A stretch of 64,000 bases of DNA from JBBQFI01 sp038237805 (GCA_038237805.1 JBBRYI010000009.1:62001-126000); one strand, 5' to 3'. Shown: positions 17,163 through 26,818, counted from the stretch's first letter. Made by a program: numbers and translations. The notes: a model not told the origin generated them from the letters alone.

Positions 17163-17245
17163 CGGAGCGTCACGCTCCGTTTCCAATGATTAACGTTACG
17201 AGCGAGACGCTCGCAACCACGGGCGGGACACCCGCGCTACCCAGA
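17136..17245. repeat. Palindromic repeat family F (compound)
   Basis: GGGTAGGGCGGATGTCTCGTC begins an element whose other end, CGGGCGGGACACCCGCGCTACCC, is its inverted copy. In between lies GGAGCGTCACGCTCC. It provides the last codons of the APC permease and fills the gap to the convergent OPT gene, where it could serve as a terminator. Confidence 0.7.
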
Positions 17246-19624
17246 CGTGGATCGCTTCGCTTTCTGAGCAAGTAAAACGTCGCGACCGACAAGATAAAGC
17301 AGAACGCAGAGTGCGACGAAGGGAATCATAGCCAGCCAATCGGAGGACGGGCCTTCGAAGAACGGATTGTGCGCGGTCGCCCATTTCTCGAAAGCGTCGA
17401 GCCGGTCTTTCATCGGGATAGCGAAGAAGGCAAAGACGACACCCGCTAGCGTGCCGCCAGCGATATAGCCGGAGGAAAGCAAGACGCCGTTGCTCTTGTC
17501 GCCTTCCGCGACCAACTCATCTTCAATCAGAGCACCGCTGGCATGTTTTCGGCGCGTGTATTTGTCGACAAGCCAGCGCACCATCCCGCCCATGTAGACC
17601 GGCGCCGAGGTGGAGATTGGCAAATAAACACCGACCGCGAAAGCGAGCGCGGAAACTCCGCAAAGTTCGAGCACGATCGCGATAAAAACGCCTAACAAGA
17701 CCAAGCCCCACGGCAATTGTCCGCCCAGGATTCCTTTGATGATGTAGGAAACGAGCGTCGCTTTCGGCGCGGTGAATTTCTGCACGCTCGAGCCGTCGGG
17801 GCGTTTGTCGTAGATGCCGTTGATCCCGGGATCGGCGAGATAAACCGGCGCGCCGTCGTTGTTCACGAGGTAACGACCGGCGGGCCCGTTATCGGTGTTC
17901 GTTTTGTGGTAGACGAAATACTCGTTAGGATCGGCGCCCGCTTGCGCGCCGGATAAACGCTCGCGTTTTGGCTGGCCGTTGCTGTCTTTCAGGTAATCGG
18001 CCGAATTGGCATGGAAGCTCGACGGGAAAGCGAAATCCTTGTTGCCGGCGACGGGAACGTAAACGGTGCCGGATTGATTCAGCTTCAGCAGGATCGGACC
18101 GAGGATAATGCAGGACGCGAGCGTGCCGATCAGGATCGCGATCTGTTGAGACTTCGGCGTCGAGCCGACGAGGAAACCGGTCTTCAGATCCTGCGAAATT
18201 GTTCCGCCGTTCGACGACGCGATGCAGACGATACCGCCGATCGAGAGCGCGGTGACAAAGTAAGGCGGCGCCGTCCAACCGATGATGAGGAAAATGAGAC
18301 ACGTCAGCAACAGTGTCGCGATCATCATGCCTGAGGTCGGACAGGATGATGAGCCGACTTCGCCGGTAAGGCGCGATGAAACGGTCACGAAGAGGAAACC
18401 AAAGGCGATGATGAGAACCGCGCCTAACAAGTTAAATCGCAAATTCAATTGCGGCGCGATCATGATAACGATGAGCAAGGCGATGATCCCGCCGATCACC
18501 CATTTCATCGAGAGGTCCTGATCCGTGCGCGGCACGTCTTCGCGGGCGACACCGGAACTGCGCAGGTCTGCGAGTCCGCCTTTCAATCCGTGCCAGATGA
18601 GCGGCAGCGAACGGAAGAGACTGATGATACCGGCCGCGGCGACTGCACCGGCGCCGATGTAAAGAATGTAACCCTTCTGGATTTGGGCGACGGACATGTC
18701 CGCAATGGTGTGCGCAGTTCCCGGTGCGAGCGGTAGTGTTCCGGCGGAGCCGAAATATTTGATCGCCGGAATGAGCACGAGATACGACAAGACACCTCCG
18801 CCCATCATGAGCGAGGCGATGCGTGGACCGATGATGTAGCCGACACCGAGCAGCGCGGGATTGTTCTCGAGCGAAATGGACGCGCCTTCGAATGGCTTTC
18901 CAAAGACTTTCTCGGGCACTTCCTTCATAATTTTGAAAATCTGCTGCAGGCCGTAGTAGATGAAGCCGATCGCGAAGCCGCCGATGATGATTTTACCGTC
19001 GCTGACCGCTTCGTCCGCTGCGGCGCGCGCCACTGCATCACCGGCATGCGCGGCATCGCGCGATTCAGGCGACGCCGCGGCCTTCAACACTTCCGCGCAC
19101 GCGGTTCCCTCGGGGTACTTTAAGTAACCGTGCTGCTGCACGATGAGTGCACGGCGCAGCGGAATCATCATCAGGATTCCAATCAGTCCGCCAAGAATCG
19201 CGACCAGCATGACACGCGTGATTTCGAGATCGAACCCGAGAATCATAATCGCGGGCATGGTCACGCCGAGACCGAAGGCGATTGATTCGCCGGCCGAGCC
19301 CGCGGTCTGCACGATGTTGTTCTCGAGCACAGTCGAGTCGCGCAGACCCAGCTTGGAAAGGACGCGGAAGATCGTGATCGAGATCACGGCGACCGGAATC
19401 GACGCACTCACCGTCAGTCCGACTTTGAGCACGAGATAAAGCGATGACGCGCCGAAGACCATCCCGAGCAGCGTGCCGATGATGAGGGGCAACGGCGTCA
19501 GCTCGCGCAGCCGCGCGTGCGGCGGAATGAAAGGACGGAAGCTGGCGAGGATCGGGTTCACCGGTTGCAAACCAACAATGTCCGGGAACTCGTTAGGCGG
19601 ATTAACCGGTCGCGATGTGGGCAT
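17237..19624 (-). CDS. OPT-family oligopeptide transporter
   Basis: A 795-residue protein with about fifteen membrane helices. OPT signatures are present: VLKVGLTVSASIPVAVISI in the first helix pair, NNIVQTAGSAGESIAFG, and YPEGTACAEVLKAA. In bacteria the family includes uptake systems for oligopeptides and metal chelates; the exact substrate is unknown. A soluble insert of about 90 residues (near residues 530-620, rich in Asp, Asn and Gly) is unusual compared with the next OPT gene. It and the 19821-21836 gene are paralogues in the same direction. Confidence 0.9.
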   Translation of the reverse strand: MPTSRPVNPPNEFPDIVGLQPVNPILASFRPFIPPHARLRELTPLPLIIGTLLGMVFGASSLYLVLKVGLTVSASIPVAVISITIFRVLSKLGLRDSTVLENNIVQTAGSAGESIAFGLGVTMPAIMILGFDLEITRVMLVAILGGLIGILMMIPLRRALIVQQHGYLKYPEGTACAEVLKAAASPESRDAAHAGDAVARAAADEAVSDGKIIIGGFAIGFIYYGLQQIFKIMKEVPEKVFGKPFEGASISLENNPALLGVGYIIGPRIASLMMGGGVLSYLVLIPAIKYFGSAGTLPLAPGTAHTIADMSVAQIQKGYILYIGAGAVAAAGIISLFRSLPLIWHGLKGGLADLRSSGVAREDVPRTDQDLSMKWVIGGIIALLIVIMIAPQLNLRFNLLGAVLIIAFGFLFVTVSSRLTGEVGSSSCPTSGMMIATLLLTCLIFLIIGWTAPPYFVTALSIGGIVCIASSNGGTISQDLKTGFLVGSTPKSQQIAILIGTLASCIILGPILLKLNQSGTVYVPVAGNKDFAFPSSFHANSADYLKDSNGQPKRERLSGAQAGADPNEYFVYHKTNTDNGPAGRYLVNNDGAPVYLADPGINGIYDKRPDGSSVQKFTAPKATLVSYIIKGILGGQLPWGLVLLGVFIAIVLELCGVSALAFAVGVYLPISTSAPVYMGGMVRWLVDKYTRRKHASGALIEDELVAEGDKSNGVLLSSGYIAGGTLAGVVFAFFAIPMKDRLDAFEKWATAHNPFFEGPSSDWLAMIPFVALCVLLYLVGRDVLLAQKAKRSTSG

Positions 19625-19673
19625 GGCGGCGGCCTAACGAGTGGCGTGTATCACCTGCAGCGTGAGTAATGGG

Positions 19674-19803
19674 CTGGGGAGCGCACGCGCCCTCGCGTGC
19701 TGGTTTTGGCGCCCTCGCCAAAACGCACTTTGTCTCCGCCGGGCAGAAAAGTTCATGCCGGCGAGGCGCCGGCATCTGCACGCGAGGCGCGTGCGCTCCC
19801 CAG
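19674..19803. repeat. MITE-like palindromic element, family D, perfect terminal inverted repeats
   Basis: A 130-base element bounded by CTGGGGAGCGCACGCGCC and its exact reverse complement, an 18-base inverted repeat. Inside are two more perfect hairpins: GTTTTGGCG/CGCCAAAAC and ATGCCGGCG/(G)CCGGCAT. It lies between the two OPT genes. A diverged copy lies at 48321-48466. No transposase is present. Confidence 0.85.
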
Positions 19804-19820
19804 AAGTAAGCATCAGCGTT

Positions 19821-21836
19821 TCACGCGGACCGCTTCGACGCCATTCCCAGGACCCATCGATAAAGCACGAACGCGGTCGCGGTGAAGGCGACGCCGCCAA
19901 TGATTTTCCCAGCAGTCTCGTATCCCGCGCCGACGAGCGCGAGCGGTGCGGCTACGCCGGAGAAGACGACGATCGCGGAGATGACCACACCGATGGTACT
20001 TTCGCCGACGATCAAACCGGACGCGAGCAACACGCCGAGTTGCTTCGTTCCTTCCGGATTCCGCGTGCGATCGGCGCCTCGGTCGAAGAACCAGCCGACG
20101 ATCGTGCCGACTACGATCATGAGGGTGCTCGCGGTGGGCAGATAAATTCCGAGCCCCACGGCCAGCGGAGGCACGCGCATGTGTTTCGTGAAGCGTGCGA
20201 GAATGGCGTCGAGCACAATAATGGCGATGCCGATATAGGCGCCCATCCGGATCAAACTCCAATCGATGTCCGCGGCGATGACGCCTTGCGCGAGCGACGA
20301 GATCAGTCCTGCCTGAGGTGCCGGTAACGGATTCGGACGCAATTCCGCACCCGGCGCGCCGACGAAACCATACGCCTGATTAACCAGGTTGAGCACCGGC
20401 GGAATCACGACGGCCCCGGCGAGAACACCGATGATGAGCGCAACCTGCTGCTTCCACGGAGTCGCATCGACTAGTTGGCCTGTCTTCAAATCTTGCAGAT
20501 TGTTGTTCGCGATCGCCGCCACGTTGAAAATCACCGCAGTGGTGAAAAGGGCAAACGCCATGAGCGCCTTGGTCGCTTCCGGCCCCACATAAGGTTTTAT
20601 CCCGAGCACAAGCAGCAACGCAGCGCCAATCACAACGAGAATGCCAATGCCCGAGAGTGGGCTGTTGGATGAACCGATCAGTCCCGCCATGTAGCCGCAG
20701 ACCGCCGAAACAAAGAAGCTCATCAGAAAGACATAGAAGACGCCGCCGATCACGAGAGTTGTCATGTGCGCGCCGAGGCCGCTCTGGTTTGCGAAGTAGC
20801 CCAGCACCCAACCAATCGGCAACATGCAAGCGAGTGTAACGAGACCGACGATGCCGATCGGAATGTCGCGTTCGGTGATCGGCAACGTGTCTGCTTTGCC
20901 AGCTTTGCGCGCCCGCGAAGCGGCCATCGCGCCGGCCAGACCGCTCGCGACAGGTTTTACCAGCTTCAGCAGTGTCCAAATTGCGGAAACGCCAATCGTC
21001 CCGGCGCCGATGAAGCGCACCTTGTGACTCCAAGTGCTTTGCGCGAGTGCGCCGGCAGCAGTCGTTAGGTCGCCGGTGAGCGCCGCGAAGTGCGGCACCA
21101 GCCAACCCCAGCCAATGCAGGCGCCAATAAGCATAGCGATACCGACAGACAGTCCACACAGGTGACCGATGGCGAGCAGCGCAAACGAAAGCGAGAAATC
21201 ATAACCGCTGACTGCGCCGCGCCTACCGATGCGGAAGGTCTGCGCCACATCCGACCCGAACACTTGCGTCGCAACGACGATCGCAAACAGCGCCGCTACG
21301 ATTGATCCCCATACCACCGCGAGCAGACCGGAGCGCCCGTGTTCGACTTCGTCAGCATTCTTCTGATCGCCGCCGCTACCGACCTTGAGGACTTCGGCGC
21401 ACGCGACGCCTTCGGGATACGGCAGGTCGGAGTTCGTGACTAACGCGCGCCGAAGCGGAATCGAATACATCACGCCGAGAATTCCGCCGAGTGCGCAGAT
21501 TAAGAACGAGATCCAGAAGGGAAATCCGGTCCACCAGCCGATCATGATCAAACCCGGCAGGACAAAGATGATCGACGAAAGTGTGCCCGCCGCTGAGGCA
21601 ACCGTCTGCACGATGTTGTTTTCCTGAACGGTCGCATTGCGGAAACTGCGAAGGATCGCCATCGAAATCACCGCCGCCGGAATCGATGTCGAAAAAGTCA
21701 GGCCGGCTTTGAGGCCGAAGTAGACGTTCGCAGCCGTGAAGACCAGCGTGATAATCACTCCAACAATGAGGCCGCGAACCGTAAGTTCCGGTCGCCTTCT
21801 CTCGTCGATTTGGTTGTTAGTTTTCATCGCTGGCAC
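19821..21836 (-). CDS. OPT-family oligopeptide transporter (second paralogue)
   Basis: A 671-residue protein with about sixteen membrane helices. It shares with the other OPT gene the FGLKAGLTFSTSIPAAVISM helix, ENNIVQTVASAAGTLSS, and LPYPEGVACAEVLKVGS. ATG 21827 (MKTNNQ) is an alternative start. The family moves peptides or metal-chelate compounds in symport with protons. It lacks the long soluble insert of its neighbour. The gene pair probably arose by duplication; residue identity looks low, so the duplication is old. Confidence 0.9.
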   Translation of the reverse strand: MPAMKTNNQIDERRRPELTVRGLIVGVIITLVFTAANVYFGLKAGLTFSTSIPAAVISMAILRSFRNATVQENNIVQTVASAAGTLSSIIFVLPGLIMIGWWTGFPFWISFLICALGGILGVMYSIPLRRALVTNSDLPYPEGVACAEVLKVGSGGDQKNADEVEHGRSGLLAVVWGSIVAALFAIVVATQVFGSDVAQTFRIGRRGAVSGYDFSLSFALLAIGHLCGLSVGIAMLIGACIGWGWLVPHFAALTGDLTTAAGALAQSTWSHKVRFIGAGTIGVSAIWTLLKLVKPVASGLAGAMAASRARKAGKADTLPITERDIPIGIVGLVTLACMLPIGWVLGYFANQSGLGAHMTTLVIGGVFYVFLMSFFVSAVCGYMAGLIGSSNSPLSGIGILVVIGAALLLVLGIKPYVGPEATKALMAFALFTTAVIFNVAAIANNNLQDLKTGQLVDATPWKQQVALIIGVLAGAVVIPPVLNLVNQAYGFVGAPGAELRPNPLPAPQAGLISSLAQGVIAADIDWSLIRMGAYIGIAIIVLDAILARFTKHMRVPPLAVGLGIYLPTASTLMIVVGTIVGWFFDRGADRTRNPEGTKQLGVLLASGLIVGESTIGVVISAIVVFSGVAAPLALVGAGYETAGKIIGGVAFTATAFVLYRWVLGMASKRSA

Positions 21837-22027
21837 CAGGTTAGATGTTTGCGTGCAAATTGTGCACTTACGATGTCGGAAAACTCGTTAGGCGAATTTA
21901 ACGTGTCGATTTTTGCCATTCGGATTTGCGCCGGCGGCTCCCCTCCTGATTTGGTCTTGGCCCAAGTGTTGCGCTTGCAGAGGACAGCAGTTTTGCCCCC
22001 AAAGGTCAAGAGCCCCAATTTTCGCCG

Positions 22028-22654
22028 CTACGGAGCCGGCGTTGCGGATGGTTTTTCGACGATGATTGTAACGCGACGATTTTTCGCGCGACCAATTGGA
22101 TCATCCGATCCATCAGAATTTGCATTTGGTGCGACGGGATTGTCTTCGCCGAAACCTTTGGCCGAAATATTCGCGGAGGCCACGCCGCCATTTTTTACCA
22201 GCCAATCCTTCACCACTGTCGCTCGTTCACGTGAAAGCTCCATGTTGACCGATTTTTTCCCCTTCGCATCGGTGTACCCTTCCACGATCACGACGCTTTC
22301 GGGAAATTGGGAAAGGACAACCGAAACTTTCTTGAGCGCTTCTTCGGCTGCGGATTTCAATGTTGCCTTGTCGTAATCGAAGAGGACATCGCCGGAAAGA
22401 TTAATGCTCAGCGATTTCCCGGTCTCCTGATACTGCAAATCCTGCTTGGCCTTTTGCAGGTCGAGCTCATTCTGCTGCAACTCGAGACTCTTTTTTTCAA
22501 GTTCCAGTTTTTGCCGTTCAAGCGCCGCTTCCTTTTTCTGAATGTCTTTGTCGGCGTTCGTTTCCTGCGCGGAAATCGTCGTGCACGCCAGTGCGAGAAT
22601 GATTGGGAAGCATAAAAATTTCGGTTTCACATTTGTAAATCGATTCGCAAACAA
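22028..22654 (-). CDS. OmpA-family peptidoglycan-binding protein with coiled coil
   Basis: A 208-residue protein. A signal peptide (to about residue 29, TISAQ) is followed by a coiled coil rich in Lys, Glu, Gln and Leu (residues 33-75). The C-terminal OmpA domain has GDVLFDYDKATLKSAA, VIVEGYTDAKGK, ELSRERATVVKDWLV and NRRVTIIVEK, with the peptidoglycan-binding Asp and Arg residues in place. It would tether the outer envelope to the cell wall from the periplasm. It is downstream of a split MacB/FtsX-type permease on the same strand. Confidence 0.9.
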   Translation of the reverse strand: MFANRFTNVKPKFLCFPIILALACTTISAQETNADKDIQKKEAALERQKLELEKKSLELQQNELDLQKAKQDLQYQETGKSLSINLSGDVLFDYDKATLKSAAEEALKKVSVVLSQFPESVVIVEGYTDAKGKKSVNMELSRERATVVKDWLVKNGGVASANISAKGFGEDNPVAPNANSDGSDDPIGRAKNRRVTIIVEKPSATPAP

Positions 22655-22698
22655 TGAGCGGCGGTCTCCAGGCCACCGTTTTCGACGAATCGCCGTGG

Positions 22699-23100
22699 TT
22701 AATCTTTCTGTAAAGCGACAATAGGATCTACTTTCGTTGCGCGCCGAGCCGGGAGATAATTCGCCAGCAACGCCACGCAGCCGAGCAGAATCACAACGAA
22801 CAAGAACGTCAACGGATCGCCCGTCCCAACGCCGAAAAGTAATCCCGCCAACAATCGTGTTAATCCAAACGAAGCGACGAGCCCGACAGCGACACCAATC
22901 GCGGCGAGCTTGAGTCCATTTCCGATTACGAGACGAAATACATCCGGCCGTTGCGCACCAAGAGCCAGACGAATGCCGATCTCGCGCGTGCGTTGCGTGA
23001 CGCGTAACGCCATTACTCCAAACAAGCCAATCGCCGCAAGCGTTAGCGCGAGCCCTGCGAAGACGCCGACCAGGGTCATGGTCAAGCGACGCGAAGCCAT
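22699..23100 (-). pseudogene. C-terminal FtsX-type permease part, separated from its N-terminal part
   Basis: The 133 residues from ATG 23100 (MASRRLTMTLVGVFAGLAL) encode the final three-helix FtsX module, ending ARRATKVDPIVALQKD as do MacB-like/ADOP permeases. The first part (23105-25057) ends at TAA only four bases upstream. ADOP permeases normally run through this point, with roughly 30-40 more residues linking the two parts, so both a frame break and a missing segment are suggested. Either the gene is broken or it now makes two coupled polypeptides (TAA-CGAC-ATG). Confidence 0.7.
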
Positions 23101-23104
23101 GTCG

Positions 23105-25057
23105 TTAGAGATCGCCCGATGCGGCGCGAACGAGCAAGATTTGTTCACGCTGGGCCAATTGCTCGGTGAGAAAATACATTTGCGGCATGTTGAGTTTCTC
23201 AAATGCGTCGCTCGGATCCTCGGTTCGCACCCGTCCCACAACACCTGCAATCGTTAGCGGCGGCGGATTTTTTTCCAGCGTCTGATTGTTGTCAATGTGT
23301 TTGCCGATTGGATCCTGCCCGGGAAAAAAGCGGCGAGCGAACGAATCGTCGATGATGATCGACCAATTTTTTCCGGGTTGATCTTCCGGACCAAAAGCGC
23401 GACCGCGCAGAAGCGGAATCCCTATCGTCTTGAAATAATCGGACGAAATGATGCTCACCTGCGCGGAAGGTTCCTTACCCAGTGGCTCCTTCGGCTGCCC
23501 GGTTATATGAAAAGTCGAATCCCATTCGTCGCCATCGAATGGAATGTTTTCGGCGGATGTCGCGTTCAGTACTCCCGGTAACGCACGCACGCGTTCCAAA
23601 ACGAGCCGGAAAAATTGCACGACTTTCGCGTCGTCGCCGTAGCGCGCTTTCGGCAGCGCAATGGACATTTCCAGCAATTGTTCAGGATTGAATCCGTAAG
23701 CGAGCCGATTCACCTCACGAAAACTTTTCAAAAGCAGACCTGCGCCGCTCAACAGCACAAGAGCAAGCGCGATCTGCGCGACGACAAGTCCCGCGCGCAA
23801 ACGCTGGCGATCAGCCCCGTCGCTACTGCCGCGACCTCCTTCGCGTAAAGCCAAAGCGGGCGTCGCTGAGCCGGCGACACGCCATGCTGGCCAAACACCA
23901 GCGATGAGACCCGCGAAGGTTGCGACACAAGCGGTAAAAACAAGCGCCGGGACGTTAATGTGAATGTTGTGGAAACGGAGCTCGTTCGCCGGGCTCAACG
24001 CTACAATAAGATCGAGTCCCCAAACCGATAGAAGAACGCCGGCAGCGGCGCCGACGAAAGCGAGAATGACGCTTTCAGTGACAAGTTGCATCGTTAGGCG
24101 CAGGCGGCTTGCGCCCAACGCCGCGCGGACGCCGAGCTCGCGTTGTCGCGCGGTTCCGCGCGCGAGCAAAAGACCGGCGACATTTGCGCACGCGATCAAG
24201 AGGACGCACGCGACTGCGCCGAAGAGCACGTAAAGATTGCTGCGGTAATCTCCCACGCTACTTTCGAGCAACGTGTCCATCGTCACGCGCCGGCCGGTGT
24301 TGTTGTCAGGATATTGTTTCTCCAGGTTGCGCGTGATGGTGTCGAAATCCGTGCGCGCCTGTTCCAGCGTCACGCCATCTTTCAGCCGGCCGAGCACGCG
24401 AAATCCGGGATGATTTCCGCGCTCGAGAATATTTGGATCGGCGCGCATGTCGGCGAGCGGTGCGAACATTTGCGACTCGCGCGCCAACTGCATTTGCGGC
24501 GGCAGCACCCCAACGATTTCCGTCGGAACACCATCGAGCGTGACGCGGCGTCCCAGCACCGTCGCGCTCGCGCCAAATCGTTGGCGCCACAATCGATCGC
24601 CGATCATCGCGACACGCGGCGCGCCCGGCTGGTCTTCGGCTTCCGTAAAGACGCGGCCAATTTGCGGTTTCAGATTGAGGACGGAAAGAAAGTTTGCCGT
24701 TGTGCGCACACCGCGGACTCGTTCCGGTTCGCCTTCACCCTGAGCCCCGAGGTTGAAGCCTTGCCCGCGATACATCGCAATGTCGGTGCAGGAACGCTGC
24801 GCCGCGCGCCAATCCAGATAATTCGGATACGAGACCGAACCGGTTTCGAACAAACCGAGAACTCTTTCGCGAATTAAAAGAAGCTGCTCGGGTTGCGGAT
24901 ATGGCATGGGCTTGAGCAGGACAGCGTAAATCACACTGAAGATGGCGGTGTTCGCGCCGATACCGAGCGCGAGCGTAATGATCGCCAGCAGAGTGAAGCC
25001 CGGACTTTTAAAAAGCATCCGGAAGGCATAACGCAAATCCTGCAGCAAATTATCCAT
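23105..25057 (-). pseudogene. MacB/FtsX-type ABC permease (ADOP family), 5' part of a split gene
   Basis: 650 residues. It begins DLRYAFRMLFKSPGFTLLAI and LGIGANTAIFSVI, the hallmark of ADOP permeases. A MacB-like periplasmic domain (residues 55-270) follows, then the first FtsX module (about 275-425, GTARQRELGVRAALGASR), a linker, and a second periplasmic domain ending LLVRAASGDL. The last FtsX module lies in the separate downstream frame. The family usually carries all of this in 800-880 residues; here 650 plus 133. No ATPase gene is adjacent, as is usual for orphan ADOP permeases. The role is unknown: export or lipoprotein/peptide efflux in relatives. Confidence 0.8.
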
Positions 25058-25293
25058 GCGATATTTCTGTCGTTAAGCGACGACTGGAACTCTTAGCACC
25101 GCAGGTGCCAGAACACGCCGCGAAATCCTTTCTCCCTCGTAAAAAAGCGATTTGCAAATGCAAAGCGCGCTTTGCCACGGGCCAACGCATGGCGAAATCG
25201 GGATGCAACTATCCCGCTTTCGGGACCGGGGTGCGGGCTTGGAAGCATGATGAAACATTGCCGGAGGAGAGTACCTGCATATCATCTCGACCA

Positions 25294-25737
25294 ATGTTCA
25301 GTTTTAATTTCCGGCGATTAGCAATGGTAGCGGTCTGTTTGTGCGTTGTTTTATTGGCAACGGATGCTCGAGGTGCGGAAAGAGTGCGAGTCTCTCTTGG
25401 CGTAGCGGGGCCGGAGGATGTCAAAAGTAAAATCATCGGTTATCTGACCAACGAACTTTTGCAGCGCGGGGTAGATATTGTGGGCAGCGGTTTTGATTAC
25501 CAAATCAGAATTATCGCGGTGAATCTGGAAGCGAAGAAGGGCCGTAATGCTGGCTATGCCGTTTCTGTGGTCGTAACAGCTCCGGTGAGTGAAGATCGAC
25601 CACGCCATGGTTTCAAACATCCTTTGGTCGCTCACTTTCTTGAGACCAGCCCGCCTCGCGGTTTGCCGGATCTTTGTAAACGCGTTGCGGATGGGATCAA
25701 CGGAGAGGTTTTCGAAATTCACCGGCTAACCCGATAA
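25294..25737 (+). CDS. Hypothetical secreted protein
   Basis: 147 residues from ATG 25294 (MFSFNFRRLAMVAVCL). A clear signal peptide ends at about DARGAE. The mature part (RVRVSLGVAGPEDVKSKI) resembles small periplasmic proteins with an alternating beta pattern but matches no family I can name. The open frame extends to 25105; the upstream part lacks coding character. It is convergent with the HAD phosphatase gene, with a hairpin between. Confidence 0.65.
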   Translation: MFSFNFRRLAMVAVCLCVVLLATDARGAERVRVSLGVAGPEDVKSKIIGYLTNELLQRGVDIVGSGFDYQIRIIAVNLEAKKGRNAGYAVSVVVTAPVSEDRPRHGFKHPLVAHFLETSPPRGLPDLCKRVADGINGEVFEIHRLTR

Positions 25738-25750
25738 TTCGGTTACGGTT

Positions 25751-25776
25751 TGCGGGAGTGACAGTCGACTCCCGTA
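25751..25776. terminator. Possible bidirectional hairpin terminator between convergent genes
   Basis: TGCGGGAGT pairs with ACTCCCGTA around an eight-base loop (one G-U). No strong T-run follows on either strand, so termination is likely weak or Rho-assisted. Confidence 0.35.
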
Positions 25777-25795
25777 AGACCCAAGCAGGATTGTT

Positions 25796-26464
25796 TTACA
25801 AAGTCACAATCGGCGAGCTGTCGTAGTGATCGAGGAGATCGGCCGGGTCGGGATAAAGCGCAATCGCACCAGCACTGCGCAGTCTCTCCTCGGAGCTGCC
25901 ACCGCAAAGCAGGCCAATCGTTTTAAGCCCCACCTTTAACGCCGCTTCCACATCGTAACGCGTGTCGCCGACAACGATTGCCTCGTTAGGCGGCGGGTCG
26001 TCGAGTTTGTGCAACGCAGCTTCGAAGATGTCCGGGCAGGGCTTGGATTTATCGGCGTCGTCTGCGTTGGTTTCCGCGTCGATAAGGTCCTCGATCTGCA
26101 ACAATTTTTTGTAAATTTTGCTTTCTGATGTCTTGCTCGAAGTAGCGAGCGCGATGCGTTTGTCGTCGCTCTTTATCCGTTCGAAAAGTTCGCGCACTTT
26201 GGGAAATGGTTTCACGCGTGGAAGATATTCCTTCGTGAAAAGCTCAGAACGATATTCATCCAGTTCCTTCCCGAAGCGTTTCATTTCCTCTTCATTCAAA
26301 AACTCCGGCAGATATTGATCGGAGCCTTTGCCGATATGCTGTCGAAGTTGCTCCAGCGAAAAACGTTTTCCGAAATGACGAAACGCTCGCTCCCAGGAAG
26401 CCACATGCAGCTCGTTGGAATCGACGAGCGTTCCGTCCAGATCAAAAATCACAGCTTGAATCAT
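25796..26464 (-). CDS. HAD-family phosphatase (phosphoglycolate phosphatase-like)
   Basis: A 222-residue protein of HAD subfamily IA. Motif I is VIFDLDGTLVDSN (residues 5-17), motif II the T/S after ALATSS, motif III Lys in DKSKPCPDIF, and motif IV GDTRYD. The cap is helical. It removes phosphate from a small phosphorylated metabolite; substrate not deducible. An exact 9-mer motif is read as PPNE near the motif IV region. 27 bases separate it from the DUF486 gene on the same strand. Confidence 0.9.
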   Translation of the reverse strand: MIQAVIFDLDGTLVDSNELHVASWERAFRHFGKRFSLEQLRQHIGKGSDQYLPEFLNEEEMKRFGKELDEYRSELFTKEYLPRVKPFPKVRELFERIKSDDKRIALATSSKTSESKIYKKLLQIEDLIDAETNADDADKSKPCPDIFEAALHKLDDPPPNEAIVVGDTRYDVEAALKVGLKTIGLLCGGSSEERLRSAGAIALYPDPADLLDHYDSSPIVTL

Positions 26465-26491
26465 TGGATGGCGAACGGATAGCGGCCGCTA

Positions 26492-26818
26492 TTAGAATTT
26501 AAAGGCAAAGTAAACCGCCCCCATGATGAGCGCGTAGGAAACGCAGTAATTCCAGCGGATCGGCGCGCGAAAGAGGACGAAGGCCAAGATGGTAAAGACA
26601 ACGAGGGTGATGCATTCCTGCAAAATCTTGAGTTGCGGCACGGTCCATTGATACGAACCAATTCGATTGGCAGGCACTTGAAAGATGTATTCGAAAAGCG
26701 CGATTCCCCAACTCGCCAGGATCGCCACTGAAAGCGCCGTGTTACGAAACGTCAGGTGCGCGTACCAGGCGAGGTTCATGAAAATGTTGGAAAGAATGAG
26801 AAGTACGATGGTTTTCAT
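26492..26818 (-). CDS. DUF486 family small membrane protein
   Basis: A 108-residue protein with four membrane helices. MNLAWYAHL, EYIFQVPANRIG and LKILQECITLVVF are typical DUF486 segments. The family belongs to the drug/metabolite transporter clan. The stop is close to the HAD gene start, so the two may be co-transcribed. Function unknown. Confidence 0.88.
   Translation of the reverse strand: MKTIVLLILSNIFMNLAWYAHLTFRNTALSVAILASWGIALFEYIFQVPANRIGSYQWTVPQLKILQECITLVVFTILAFVLFRAPIRWNYCVSYALIMGAVYFAFKF

Noticed and set aside
19641..20327. Open plus-strand frame of about 228 codons opposite the OPT gene
   Set aside because: It begins inside the MITE-like element and then mirrors the OPT coding sequence; no family features.
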